DNA of 7,099 nt from Aurantibrevibacter sp041747755 (GCA_041747755.1 JBGTEN010000021.1:1-7099); one strand, 5' to 3'; shown: positions 1 through 6,603, numbered from the stretch's first letter. Numbers and translations are program-made. Notes: generated by a model not told the origin, from the sequence alone.

Positions 1-3000
1 AAAAATGCTGGAAGAACAGGGGCAAGAGGAGTAAGAAGGCAGTTCTTTAGAAGGCGCCTGAGAAAAAAAATTTTACTAAAAGCACTTTCAGAACATAATA
101 TGTGTCCAATTGTTGCCGATGATTTTCAAGATTGGAAAAGATCAAAACAATTTCCATCCGAAAAGCTAGACTTTTGGTTTGCATTGAACCCATATGAATT
201 ACGCCATAAGGCTTTAAATGATAAGTTATCTTTAGAAGAAATAGGAAGAATTCTTTATCATTTAATCCAAAGACGCGGCTTTTTGAGTAATAGTAGAAAG
301 GGCGGAAGCGATGATGGTGCTATTTTTAAAGGAAATCCCAAAGAAGGAAAAATAGGTATTACAGAAACACAAGAGAGTATTCAAGACAAAACTTTAGGGG
401 CTTATTTATTTGAAATTTATCCAAGAGAAAATCAACCATTTCAAGATGGTTTAGAACGAATTCGTAATCGATATACAACTCGTAAAATGTATGTTGATGA
501 GTTTGAATTGATTTGGAATAAACAATCACAATTTCATTCCAATTTAAATGAAGACTTAAAAGCATTATTTGGTGGAAGAAAATTAGATGGTTACAAAGAA
601 GATGGCATTTTATTTCATCAACGACCATTGCGTTCACAAAAACATTTAGTGGGTAATTGCTCATTTGAACCCACCAAAACCAAATGTCCAATTAGTGCAA
701 TTCCTAATGAAGAACGTAGAGTTTGGGAATGGGTAAATACAGTAGAATATAACGGGAAGAAAATTTCACAAGAAGAAAAAGAAAAAATGGTGGTATTTCT
801 TTTTGCAAATGAAAAACCGGAATTCATTAAATTAAGAAAAGTAATTGGAAAAGAAAGTGCCGAATTTAAATTCAATTATAAAGATGATGATAAAATTGTA
901 GGAACACACACTATATCTAATTTATCCAGTAAAAAGTTTTTTGGCAAGAAGTGGTTTGAATTTTCAGAAAAAGAACAAGAAGATATTTGGCATGTGTTGT
1001 ATTTCTTTGATAGCAAATCCAATTTAAAGAAATACGCCATCAGCAAATGGAATTTTACTGATGTTCAAGCGGAAGCCGTTTCAAAGTTTAATGTTAAAGA
1101 AGGCTATGCAAATTTAAGTAGAAAAGCCATTTCGAATATTTTACCATTTTTAAAATTAGGTTTTACCTATGATGTTGCCGTGGTTTTAGGAGGTATTAAA
1201 AACGTTTTTGGTGATGATTGGGAAACCTTATCGGATGAAAAGCGAAACTTTTTGATCGATAATGTGGAGGGCATTGTTCGTTCCAAAACTAAAGGCGGTT
1301 TTATTAGTATTATTAAAGATATTTTGGGAAATGATTACAATATTTCAGATAATCAACTAAGAAAATTATATCACCATTCGGCAACCATTGATGTTTCTGA
1401 ATTATTGGAAAAATTACCTGTAGGAAAAGAAGCCGATAAAGAAATTCAATCAATTAGAAATCCAATCGTTATCACGGCTTTATTTGAGTTGAGAAAATTA
1501 ATTAATGAATTAATAGGTGAACACGGGCAAATAGACGAAATAAAAGTGGAAATGGCCCGCGATTTAAAAATATCAAAATCACAACGTAACGAAATTCGTA
1601 GAGACCAAAAACGCCTTGAGCGCGAAAATGATAGGATAAAAGATAGATTGCTAGAAAACAATATACGAATCACTCATGATAATATGTTGCTTTATAAGCT
1701 TTGGGAAGAATGTAAAAAAACCTGTCCTTACACAGGCAAACCAATTTCTGTAACTCAATTGTTTTCTGGTGAAGTACAAATAGAACACATACATCCTTGG
1801 AGTAGGTCATTGAATGATAGCTTTTCAAATAAAACGCTTTGCTATGCAAAAGAAAACATATTAAAAGGAAATAAAACACCTTACGAATTTTACGGGAGCG
1901 ATGAGCTTAACTGGTCGGCCATTAAAGAACGTGCTTTGAAATTGTTTTCAGATACGAAGGAGTATCCAACTTCCTATCAAAAATTCAAACGCTTTGTACA
2001 GCAAAAATTTGATGATGATTTTACTTCAAGACAATTGAACGACACACGATATATAAGTAAGGAGGCAAAAAATTATTTATCAAAGGTTTGTAAAAAGGTG
2101 ATGGTGTCCCCAGGCCAAGCCACTTCTAATCTCCGGCAAAAATGGGGACTAAATTCTGTTTTAAATGTCGAAAATTCTAAAACTCGTGAAGACCATAGAC
2201 ATCACGCAGTAGATGCTTTAGTAATGGCCTGTACCAAAGTAGCTTATGTGCAAGAGTTGGCAAAGTGGAATAGATACAACAGAAATTATGATTTAAAAGA
2301 ATTTCCTATGCCATGGGAATCCTTCAGGTATGATGCTGAAATGGCTGTCGAAAATATATTGGTATCTCATAAACGTGTTTCAAATGATATTACGGTGAGA
2401 ACACATATAACAGAAAAGAATGGCAAAAAGCATAAAAACGTTGGAGTTGCCGCTCGGGGGCAGTTGCATTTAGAAACTGTTTATGGGCAAAACAAGAACT
2501 GTAATCCAGATGAATATGTATACAGAGTTGATATAAATAATCTTAGTTTTTCTCAACTAACGAATATAGTTGATGCTAATTTGAAGGAAGTTATAGTAAA
2601 TGAATTATTTAAAAAGTTGGAATTAAGTGAGATTGAGTTTTTCAAAATGATGAATTCTAAAGTTAAAAATTTAGATAAAAATCTTCAAAAGAAATTAAAA
2701 GAGAAAATTGATAAAATTTTGAAAGAAACCTCTTTTTTTATGCCAAATGAAGGTAGAAGGTATTTCAGACTCAATAAAAATGAACCAACAGATATAAAAA
2801 GAGTTCCTGTTCCAATAAAAAAGGTTAGAATAAAAAAAGTGTTAGGGAAAGCTGAAAGAGTTAATGATAAAATCAAACAATTTGTTGATCCAAACAAAAA
2901 TCATCATGTGCTAATTTACATAGATGAAAAAGGAAATTTAAAAGAAGATGTTGTTACATTTTGGACCGTTGTAGAAAGAAAAAGAACTGGACAATCTGCT

Positions 3001-3315
3001 TACCAATTACCAATTGACGGAAAAGAAATTGTAACCACTTTACATATCAATGATATGTTTTTGCTTGGTTTAAAAGAAGATGACATCAATTGGGAAAATC
3101 CAGATTATGAAGTTTTGAAAGAACATTTGTATAGGGTACAAAAATTATCTTCAAAGTTTTATGAATTTAGATTAAATACAGAAGCGTCTCTTCAAAATAA
3201 CTCAATGCCTCATTATGCAAGCATTAGAAGTTTTGGTGTGGGAAAAGCAGGTTGGGAAACCTTTAACCCAATTAAAGTAAAAATTTCTGTTTCAGGAAAA
3301 ATTCAAATGTTGTAA
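1..3315 (+). CDS. cas9: Cas9 RNA-guided endonuclease, type II-C, N-terminus cut off by window edge
   Basis: This is the effector nuclease that cuts DNA matched by a crRNA:tracrRNA guide. The frame is open from base 1, giving 1104 visible residues. The ATG at 100 is internal, because in-frame codons before it encode the arginine-rich bridge helix (residues 2-29, including RTGARGVRRQFFRRRLRKK). RuvC-I with its catalytic Asp lies upstream of the window; perhaps 60-100 residues are missing. Recognition-lobe sequence follows, including the family-typical QRRGFLSNSR. RuvC-II is IKVEMARDLK, catalytic Glu517 (1549-1551). The HNH domain has CPYTGKPIS, then IEHIHPWSRS with catalytic His596 (1786-1788) and the Asn of KENILKGNKTP. 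RuvC-III is DHRHHAVDALVMA with His735 and Asp738. The remainder is the WED and PAM-interacting region, ending in NPIKVKISVSGKIQML, as in other Bacteroidota Cas9s. No break or missing motif is seen. Glu replaces the usual Asp before the HNH His. Subtype II-C rests on protein similarity and the absence of csn2/cas4 in view. Confidence 0.97.
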   Translation, partial: KNAGRTGARGVRRQFFRRRLRKKILLKALSEHNMCPIVADDFQDWKRSKQFPSEKLDFWFALNPYELRHKALNDKLSLEEIGRILYHLIQRRGFLSNSRKGGSDDGAIFKGNPKEGKIGITETQESIQDKTLGAYLFEIYPRENQPFQDGLERIRNRYTTRKMYVDEFELIWNKQSQFHSNLNEDLKALFGGRKLDGYKEDGILFHQRPLRSQKHLVGNCSFEPTKTKCPISAIPNEERRVWEWVNTVEYNGKKISQEEKEKMVVFLFANEKPEFIKLRKVIGKESAEFKFNYKDDDKIVGTHTISNLSSKKFFGKKWFEFSEKEQEDIWHVLYFFDSKSNLKKYAISKWNFTDVQAEAVSKFNVKEGYANLSRKAISNILPFLKLGFTYDVAVVLGGIKNVFGDDWETLSDEKRNFLIDNVEGIVRSKTKGGFISIIKDILGNDYNISDNQLRKLYHHSATIDVSELLEKLPVGKEADKEIQSIRNPIVITALFELRKLINELIGEHGQIDEIKVEMARDLKISKSQRNEIRRDQKRLERENDRIKDRLLENNIRITHDNMLLYKLWEECKKTCPYTGKPISVTQLFSGEVQIEHIHPWSRSLNDSFSNKTLCYAKENILKGNKTPYEFYGSDELNWSAIKERALKLFSDTKEYPTSYQKFKRFVQQKFDDDFTSRQLNDTRYISKEAKNYLSKVCKKVMVSPGQATSNLRQKWGLNSVLNVENSKTREDHRHHAVDALVMACTKVAYVQELAKWNRYNRNYDLKEFPMPWESFRYDAEMAVENILVSHKRVSNDITVRTHITEKNGKKHKNVGVAARGQLHLETVYGQNKNCNPDEYVYRVDINNLSFSQLTNIVDANLKEVIVNELFKKLELSEIEFFKMMNSKVKNLDKNLQKKLKEKIDKILKETSFFMPNEGRRYFRLNKNEPTDIKRVPVPIKKVRIKKVLGKAERVNDKIKQFVDPNKNHHVLIYIDEKGNLKEDVVTFWTVVERKRTGQSAYQLPIDGKEIVTTLHINDMFLLGLKEDDINWENPDYEVLKEHLYRVQKLSSKFYEFRLNTEASLQNNSMPHYASIRSFGVGKAGWETFNPIKVKISVSGKIQML

Positions 3316-3321
3316 AATAAT

Positions 3322-3349
3322 TTTAATGGTGTATATTTACACCACTAAA
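3322..3349 (+). promoter_or_regulatory. Palindromic operator and possible promoter of the parDE pair
   Basis: An imperfect 12-bp inverted repeat lies just before the antitoxin gene: arms 3322-3333 and 3338-3349, one mismatched pair, inner core TGGTGTA-TATT-TACACCA. ParD-type antitoxins usually repress their own operon through such palindromes, so an operator is inferred. TATATTTA (3332-3339) resembles the Bacteroidota -7 element TAnnTTTG, with a TTG 19 bp upstream at 3310-3312 in the end of cas9. That would make a promoter overlapping the operator. The motif is not exact, and the element could instead be a weak terminator of cas9. Confidence 0.42.
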
Positions 3350-3359
3350 TAATTTTATT

Positions 3360-3605
3360 ATGGCACGTCAAAGCATCACCTTAGCCAATCAAAATGATGA
3401 ATGGTTAAAACAACAAGTTCAAAATGAAGAATTCACAAGTAAAAGTGAAGCAGTAAATTATTTAATCAAAAAAGCAAGGGAACGTGAAGCCTATGATGAA
3501 TATGTAAATATAAAATTAGAAAAAGGAGAAAAAAGTGGACTTGCTAAAAAACAAACACGAGAAGAAATGTTGGCTGAATTTAAACAGCGATTAAATAATG
3601 CATAA
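3360..3605 (+). CDS. parD: ParD-like ribbon-helix-helix antitoxin
   Basis: An 81-residue protein with the layout of ParD/CopG-family antitoxins. Residues 4-9 (QSITLA) would form the DNA-binding beta strand. Two helices follow (about 12-22 and 27-45) around the family-typical turn FTSKSEAVNYLIKKAREREA. The charged C-terminal half (about 46-81) would be the part that wraps and neutralises the toxin. The start follows an A/T-rich leader without a clear Shine-Dalgarno, as is normal in Flavobacteriia. Its last 8 nt overlap the toxin gene, so the two are probably translationally coupled. Expected role: bind and neutralise the downstream ParE protein and repress the operon at the palindrome 11 bp upstream. 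It lies 44 bp after cas9 on the same strand, so read-through from cas9 is possible. Family assignment is from sequence pattern only. Confidence 0.86.
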   Translation: MARQSITLANQNDEWLKQQVQNEEFTSKSEAVNYLIKKAREREAYDEYVNIKLEKGEKSGLAKKQTREEMLAEFKQRLNNA

Positions 3606-3873
3606 ATATTTTTTAACTCGTGTAGCCAAAGAAGATTTATGGAGGATTTACGAGTTTGGAGTATATAAGTTTGGAGAAGTACAAGCTGAAAAATATTTCA
3701 ACATGATGCATGATTGTTTTGATAAAATTGCAGCCAATCCTTACATGTTTCCGGAAACCATCAAAAATAAAAACACCTATAGATTCTGTGTTTGTGGTGT
3801 AGATACCATTTATTACAAAATTAATGGTGATGTGATAGAAATCATCACCATTATTGGAAGACAAGATTATTAA
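3598..3873 (+). CDS. parE: ParE/RelE-superfamily toxin
   Basis: A 91-residue basic protein matching the ParE/RelE fold in length and pattern. It has an N-terminal strand (KYFLTRVAKEDL), a helical hairpin with YKFGEVQAEKYFNMM, the motif IAANPYMFPET, and a C-terminal sheet with TYRFCVCGVDTIYYKI and IIGRQDY. These correspond to the family's L-x-x-A-x-x-D-L, F-x-x-I-x-x-NP, Y-x-V-x-x-Y-x-I-x-Y and ILGRQD-like positions. Well-studied ParE toxins poison DNA gyrase; others in the superfamily cut mRNA, and sequence alone does not separate these. It overlaps parD by 8 nt, the usual antitoxin-first operon order. It looks intact, which suggests a live module between cas9 and the array. The array begins 86 bp after its stop. 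Confidence 0.87.
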   Translation: MHKYFLTRVAKEDLWRIYEFGVYKFGEVQAEKYFNMMHDCFDKIAANPYMFPETIKNKNTYRFCVCGVDTIYYKINGDVIEIITIIGRQDY

Positions 3874-3884
3874 AAAGTTCCTTG

Positions 3885-3963
3885 ACATAAAGTTTTTCAA
3901 ACTTTTAAGCAGCCAAACCACAACGGAAAATCACCCGATTTTCTGCCAACGGATTTTCCGTTG
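3885..3963 (+). ncRNA. Candidate tracrRNA: degenerate anti-repeat and two hairpins running into the array
   Basis: CAAACCACAAC (3914-3924) is an exact complement of the first 11 nt of the CRISPR repeat. Upstream come an unpaired GCAGC-like bulge, CTTTTAA complementary (one extra T) to repeat TTAAAG, and GTTTTTC roughly complementary to repeat GAAAAC. A perfect lower stem, a bulge and an imperfect upper stem are what tracrRNA anti-repeats show. After the anti-repeat, GAAAATC-ACCC-GATTTTC (3926-3943) can form a nexus-like hairpin, and CAACGGA-TTT-TCCGTTG (3947-3963) a second one that uses the first 4 nt of repeat 1. No terminator separates it from the array, so it would be co-transcribed with pre-crRNA and released by processing. 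It could instead be an inverted, decayed CRISPR repeat, with the real tracrRNA outside the window. No convincing promoter is seen. Confidence 0.42.
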
Positions 3964-3970
3964 TGGTTTG
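3914..3970. repeat. 19-bp perfect inverted repeat spanning the leader/first CRISPR repeat junction
   Basis: CAAACCACAACGGAAAATC (3914-3932) is the exact reverse complement of 3952-3970. The right arm takes in the first 11 nt of repeat 1 plus 8 leader bases; the left arm takes in the candidate anti-repeat. The 19-nt spacer contains a second GATTTTC, so the RNA has two competing folds: one long cis hairpin, or two short hairpins of 7 bp each. Confidence 0.9.
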
Positions 3971-4720
3971 ATTAAAGATTAGAAAACACGATATCAAGGA
4001 GGAGAAAAGCAAGTGACTCTTTACGGTTGTGGTTTGATTAAAGATTAGAAAACACGATATCCTCAACCTTTTGCTGAATGATGTCTTTTGTGTTGTGGTT
4101 TGATTAAAGATTAGAAAACACGATATCCCTGACCGGCAACGGTGATTGTAATGCCGCGTTGTGGTTTGATTAAAGATTAGAAAACACGATATCTGCCGTA
4201 TCTAGCACTTATATGGTCGGCATGTTGTGGTTTGATTAAAGATTAGAAAACACGATATCTCATTTCTAGCAACAGAGTTAAAATAAGTGGTTGTGGTTTG
4301 ATTAAAGATTAGAAAACACGATATCATTTTATGAAAAACCTAAGCACAATCTTCAGTTGTGGTTTGATTAAAGATTAGAAAACACGATATCGTATTGTGA
4401 GAAATTAAAGAGCAAAGAACCGTTGTGGTTTGATTAAAGATTAGAAAACACGATATCTTGCAAATAGCGAACCAGTTCCTCAAATCAGTTGTGGTTTGAT
4501 TAAAGATTAGAAAACACGATATCTATGATCTAACACATTGTCCATTTCATCGGTTGTGGTTTGATTAAAGATTAGAAAACACGATATCTTTACTGCCAAA
4601 TTAGAGCGCTTAAATCGTGTTGTGGTTTGATTAAAGATTAGAAAACACGATATCTGTAAACGATATCACTATAGCATTGTTGTTGTTGTGGTTTGATTAA
4701 AGATTAGAAAACACGATATC
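3960..4720 (+). CRISPR. Type II-C CRISPR array, 12 repeats and 11 spacers
   Basis: Twelve identical 36-nt repeats start GTTGTGGTTTG and end CACGATATC. They begin at 3960, 4026, 4092, 4158, 4224, 4290, 4356, 4422, 4488, 4553, 4619 and 4685. Ten spacers are 30 nt; spacer 9 (4524-4552) is 29 nt. No two spacers are alike. The GTTGTG start is typical of type II repeats read in the crRNA direction, so the transcribed strand is taken as +; the anti-repeat at 3914-3924 and the + strand hairpin after the array agree. On that reading the leader is the 86 bp after parE. Both end repeats are intact, so decay does not mark the old end, and the complete identity suggests a young or maintained array. None of the spacers obviously matches other sequence in the window. 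Confidence 0.99.
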
Positions 4721-4772
4721 CGTTGGCGTGTTGTCTTCTGGTAGTCAGTATAATAAAGGAAAATATCGTGAT

Positions 4773-4826
4773 AAAAAATGCTTCTTTTTAGCAGTGATAA
4801 GGCTAGATTGAGGCATTTTTTGCTTT
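4773..4826 (+). terminator. Long hairpin with T-rich tail, probable terminator of the array transcript
   Basis: AAAAAATGCTTC (4773-4784) pairs with GAGGCATTTTTT (4810-4821). After a symmetric TT/TT internal loop, TTTAGC (4787-4792) pairs with GCTAGA (4802-4807) around a 9-nt loop, 18 pairs in all. The right arm ends in six T, followed by GCTTTT. Two pairs are G-U only if the + strand is the RNA (T4782/G4812 and T4788/G4806); on the - strand they would be A-C mismatches, so the + strand fold is favoured. It lies 52 bp after the last repeat and 42 bp past the cas2 stop, in the gap between convergent transcripts. The outer stem has runs of T on both strands and may also act on cas2-cas1 mRNA. 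Confidence 0.55.
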
Positions 4827-4863
4827 TAAATTCGCACTTAATGGGTTAAGTCGCTTCTTTTAA

Positions 4864-5193
4864 TTAAAATAACTCTAACTGTGTTGGTTGTGGTTCCTTA
4901 GGAACTTCTAATTTCCCCCAGAAATTTAGGATATTGCCAAATTGCTTGTCGGTTATACGAAGTACACTTACCTTACCCAAAGGCGGAAGCAGCCTATGAA
5001 TTCGTTTTTCATGAACATCAGCACTTTCACTACTGGCACAATGTCTCATATAAACCGAGTATTGCATCATAGTAAAACCATCCTTCAGTAACTCTTTTCT
5101 AAATCCAGATGCATTTTTACGGTCGGTAGCAGTGTCGGTTGGCAAATCAAAAAATACAAATAACCACATAATTCTATATCCGTTTAATTCCAT
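4864..5193 (-). CDS. cas2: Cas2, spacer-acquisition subunit
   Basis: A 109-residue protein with the Cas2 ferredoxin-like fold pattern. The first beta strand is IMWLFVFFDLPT with the conserved Asp16, then a helix with FRKELLKDGFTMMQYSVYMRHC, and a later strand with GKVSVLRITDKQFG. The C-terminus ends in PTQLELF, a tail usual for type II-C Cas2 of Bacteroidota. Cas2 forms the dimer that bridges two Cas1 dimers in the integrase complex; its own nuclease activity is not needed in systems studied. Met1 (MELNGYRIMW) is chosen over Met9, because residues before the first strand are usual in close relatives and this start overlaps cas1 by 10 nt, implying translational coupling. It is transcribed toward the array, opposite to cas9. 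Confidence 0.95.
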   Translation of the reverse strand: MELNGYRIMWLFVFFDLPTDTATDRKNASGFRKELLKDGFTMMQYSVYMRHCASSESADVHEKRIHRLLPPLGKVSVLRITDKQFGNILNFWGKLEVPKEPQPTQLELF

Positions 5194-6068
5194 AATTGGG
5201 CGTACTTAATCTTCTTACGTTCTCCGGTATAGCATTGCTGTAAAGAACTGGCTGTTTTTTGCAACCCTACCATCAAGGGACTTTTTTCATCTTTAAAATA
5301 CACGGTTCTAGTGAGCAGGTTTAATAGTTCAGATTTTATAGCGGTGTTCAGTTCTTGTTCTTCATGTGTCTCCATCAGAGAATATACCAGCTCATCTACT
5401 AATGGACGGTATGGTTCCATGATATCATCAGCAAGGGCAAAGGCATTGTATTTACTTTTATGATGGATACCAAGCGTATTAAGTAATCCGCTTCCTGAGA
5501 GAGCTCTGGCCGTTGCCGCTCTAAGAATGGCATATCCATAGTTTAAAAAATTGTTGGGATAGTTTCCAAATCGTTCTCTTTTAAAGGGCAATTCAAAAAA
5601 ATCCTTCCAATAGGCACTTGCAGCCACCCCTTCCATATTTGATGTATCGCCACTAAGCACTTTTTCAGATAAATAATCGAACTGATTTTTCTTTTGAGTA
5701 AGGCGTTCTAATAGGGTTCCTTGATTCTTTATTTTTTCCTTAATTGTTTGCTGCCAAAGTTTCTTCTTGAGCGGGGCACTTGCCTCTAACTGGTATTGGA
5801 ACAACTGCTGTTGAATATGGTGACCATTCAAATTCAGAAACATACCGCTAGGCATATGCACCTTGTTGCATAGAATAATAGATGAGTTGTTTTCAATAAG
5901 AAAGTTCAGGGCTGGTATACTGATATAGGTCTCCGGATGATCTATAACTATAAAACCAATATCCTCAATGGGAATCGTAGCACTCCGTTCCTGTGTATCA
6001 ATAACCAGCTGTTGGTTTTTGCAGGTTATGGAGGCTTTTTTTTCTACTAAAATGGACCTTTTAAGCAT
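5184..6068 (-). CDS. cas1: Cas1 spacer integrase, type II
   Basis: A 294-residue protein of normal length for type II Cas1. The N-terminal beta domain (about 1-85) includes RSATIPIEDIGFIVIDHPE and the family-typical ALNFLIENNSSIILCN. The catalytic helical domain carries the metal-binding residues: Glu146 in NMEGVAASAYW, His202/His203 in LGIHHKSKYNAF and Glu218 in ADDIMEPYRPLVDEL. It joins prespacer DNA to the leader end of the array as a complex with Cas2, and in type II systems Cas9 and tracrRNA help choose spacers. No csn2 or cas4 is visible, which fits subtype II-C. The start is the Met of MLKRSILVEKKA; cas2 begins 10 nt before its end. A 9-bp palindrome lies immediately before the start codon. 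The operon faces the array, away from the integrase region. To the eye cas1-cas2 is less AT-rich than cas9, which may reflect separate histories of the two modules. Confidence 0.97.
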   Translation of the reverse strand: MLKRSILVEKKASITCKNQQLVIDTQERSATIPIEDIGFIVIDHPETYISIPALNFLIENNSSIILCNKVHMPSGMFLNLNGHHIQQQLFQYQLEASAPLKKKLWQQTIKEKIKNQGTLLERLTQKKNQFDYLSEKVLSGDTSNMEGVAASAYWKDFFELPFKRERFGNYPNNFLNYGYAILRAATARALSGSGLLNTLGIHHKSKYNAFALADDIMEPYRPLVDELVYSLMETHEEQELNTAIKSELLNLLTRTVYFKDEKSPLMVGLQKTASSLQQCYTGERKKIKYAQLWN

Positions 6069-6070
6069 GG

Positions 6071-6097
6071 TATTACAAAAGTGGTTGGTTTGTAATA
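6071..6097 (-). promoter_or_regulatory. Inverted repeat abutting the cas1 start codon
   Basis: TATTACAAA (6071-6079) and TTTGTAATA (6089-6097) are perfect 9-bp arms around a 9-nt centre, ending 2 nt before the cas1 ATG on the - strand. It could be an operator for a dimeric repressor, or an mRNA hairpin that hides the start of cas1. Nothing in the window identifies the regulator, and no clear Bacteroidota TAnnTTTG promoter is seen just upstream. Confidence 0.45.
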
Positions 6098-6251
6098 ACT
6101 TTTTTTGTGTCCTAATATTGTATTCTATTAGCTCTAACAGCTTGATAAATAACCATTTGTTAACCGTTATATCTCGTTGTAAGTTCGTATAAGTAGTGTA
6201 GAACTAAGTCTGTTAGCCTCCCTTGTTTTAAAATAGCTTTAGGAAGTAAGA

Positions 6252-6446
6252 CTATAGTTGAATTAAATATCTGGCACTTCTACCCGCTCCCACAGGAACT
6301 AATATTTTCTTTTCAACGAAGTCCTATAAGTCTCTTGTTACCGTTGCTTTGGAAGTTCAGGCAATTCCAACATATTTTCTTGCATTCATTCCACCTTCGA
6401 ATCCTATTTGTATGTAATCTGAATTATACATGGATTTTTGCACAGG
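6252..6446 (-). pseudogene. Remnant of a Fic-family protein, C-terminal winged-helix part
   Basis: Reading the - strand from 6446 down to the stop at 6252-6254 gives one frame that includes YIQIGFEGGMNARKYVGIA, a TGA (6357-6359), TSKATVTRDL, a TAG (6324-6326), then FVEKKILVPVGAGRSARY and a normal stop. Without the two internal stops this matches the C-terminal winged-helix tail of Fic-domain proteins: the GGxxxRKY segment, the SxATxxRDLxxLVEK recognition helix, and the GxGRSxRY wing. Fic proteins transfer AMP or similar groups to target proteins and often form toxin-antitoxin-like units. The catalytic HPFxxGNGR motif is absent here, and sequence further upstream on this strand is not recognisable, so this is a decayed fragment. 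It lies between cas1 and the integrase, in keeping with an accessory region that has lost genes. The assignment is from remembered family motifs. Confidence 0.6.
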
Positions 6447-6603
6447 TAATTTTAGATTAACTGTAACTTATGATTACGTACCTTTATACCACCAAAGACT
6501 ATCAAATTCTATTTTTAAGTTCTTAAAAGATTAAGAGTGTGCATATCGGTGTGCACCATGAAATAAAATTTTGTAAATCGCTGTTAAACAGTGTTTTGGG
6601 TAA

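Noticed and set aside
100..102. ATG at 100 as the start of cas9
   Set aside because: The same frame is open back to base 1 and encodes the conserved arginine-rich bridge helix, so the true start is upstream of the window.
359..2897. Several antisense open frames within cas9 (for example 359-691 and 618-875 on the - strand)
   Set aside because: They lie opposite a well-supported cas9 and their translations show no recognisable domain; they are shadows.
3889..3906. AAAGTTT-TTC-AAACTTT hairpin as the parE terminator
   Set aside because: The stem is short and A/T-rich with only a brief T tract, and the same bases make up the upper stem of the candidate anti-repeat. It cannot be called with confidence.
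3882..3911. TTGACA (3882-3887) as a -35 box of a tracrRNA/array promoter
   Set aside because: There is no fitting -10 at 16-18 bp, and Bacteroidota promoters use a different -7 element. It also falls at the edge of the anti-repeat region.
3637..3921. Open frame on the - strand opposite parE
   Set aside because: It is antisense to a recognisable toxin gene, with no domain of its own.
4655..4684. Spacer 11 contains CGATATC like the repeat end, suggesting a partial repeat
   Set aside because: The match is only 7 nt, and the spacer has a normal length between two perfect repeats.
4763..4772. ATATCGTG near the right flank as a second anti-repeat
   Set aside because: Only about 8 nt match the complement of the repeat's 3' end; the part that should pair with the repeat's 5' end is missing.
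6081..6099. GTGGTTGGTTTGTAATAAC as a degenerate CRISPR repeat near the cas1 start
   Set aside because: The likeness to the repeat is limited to a G/T-rich run and is better explained by the palindrome at 6071-6097.
5968..6192. 74-codon + strand frame across the cas1 start
   Set aside because: It overlaps conserved cas1 sequence antisense, and the translation resembles no known family.
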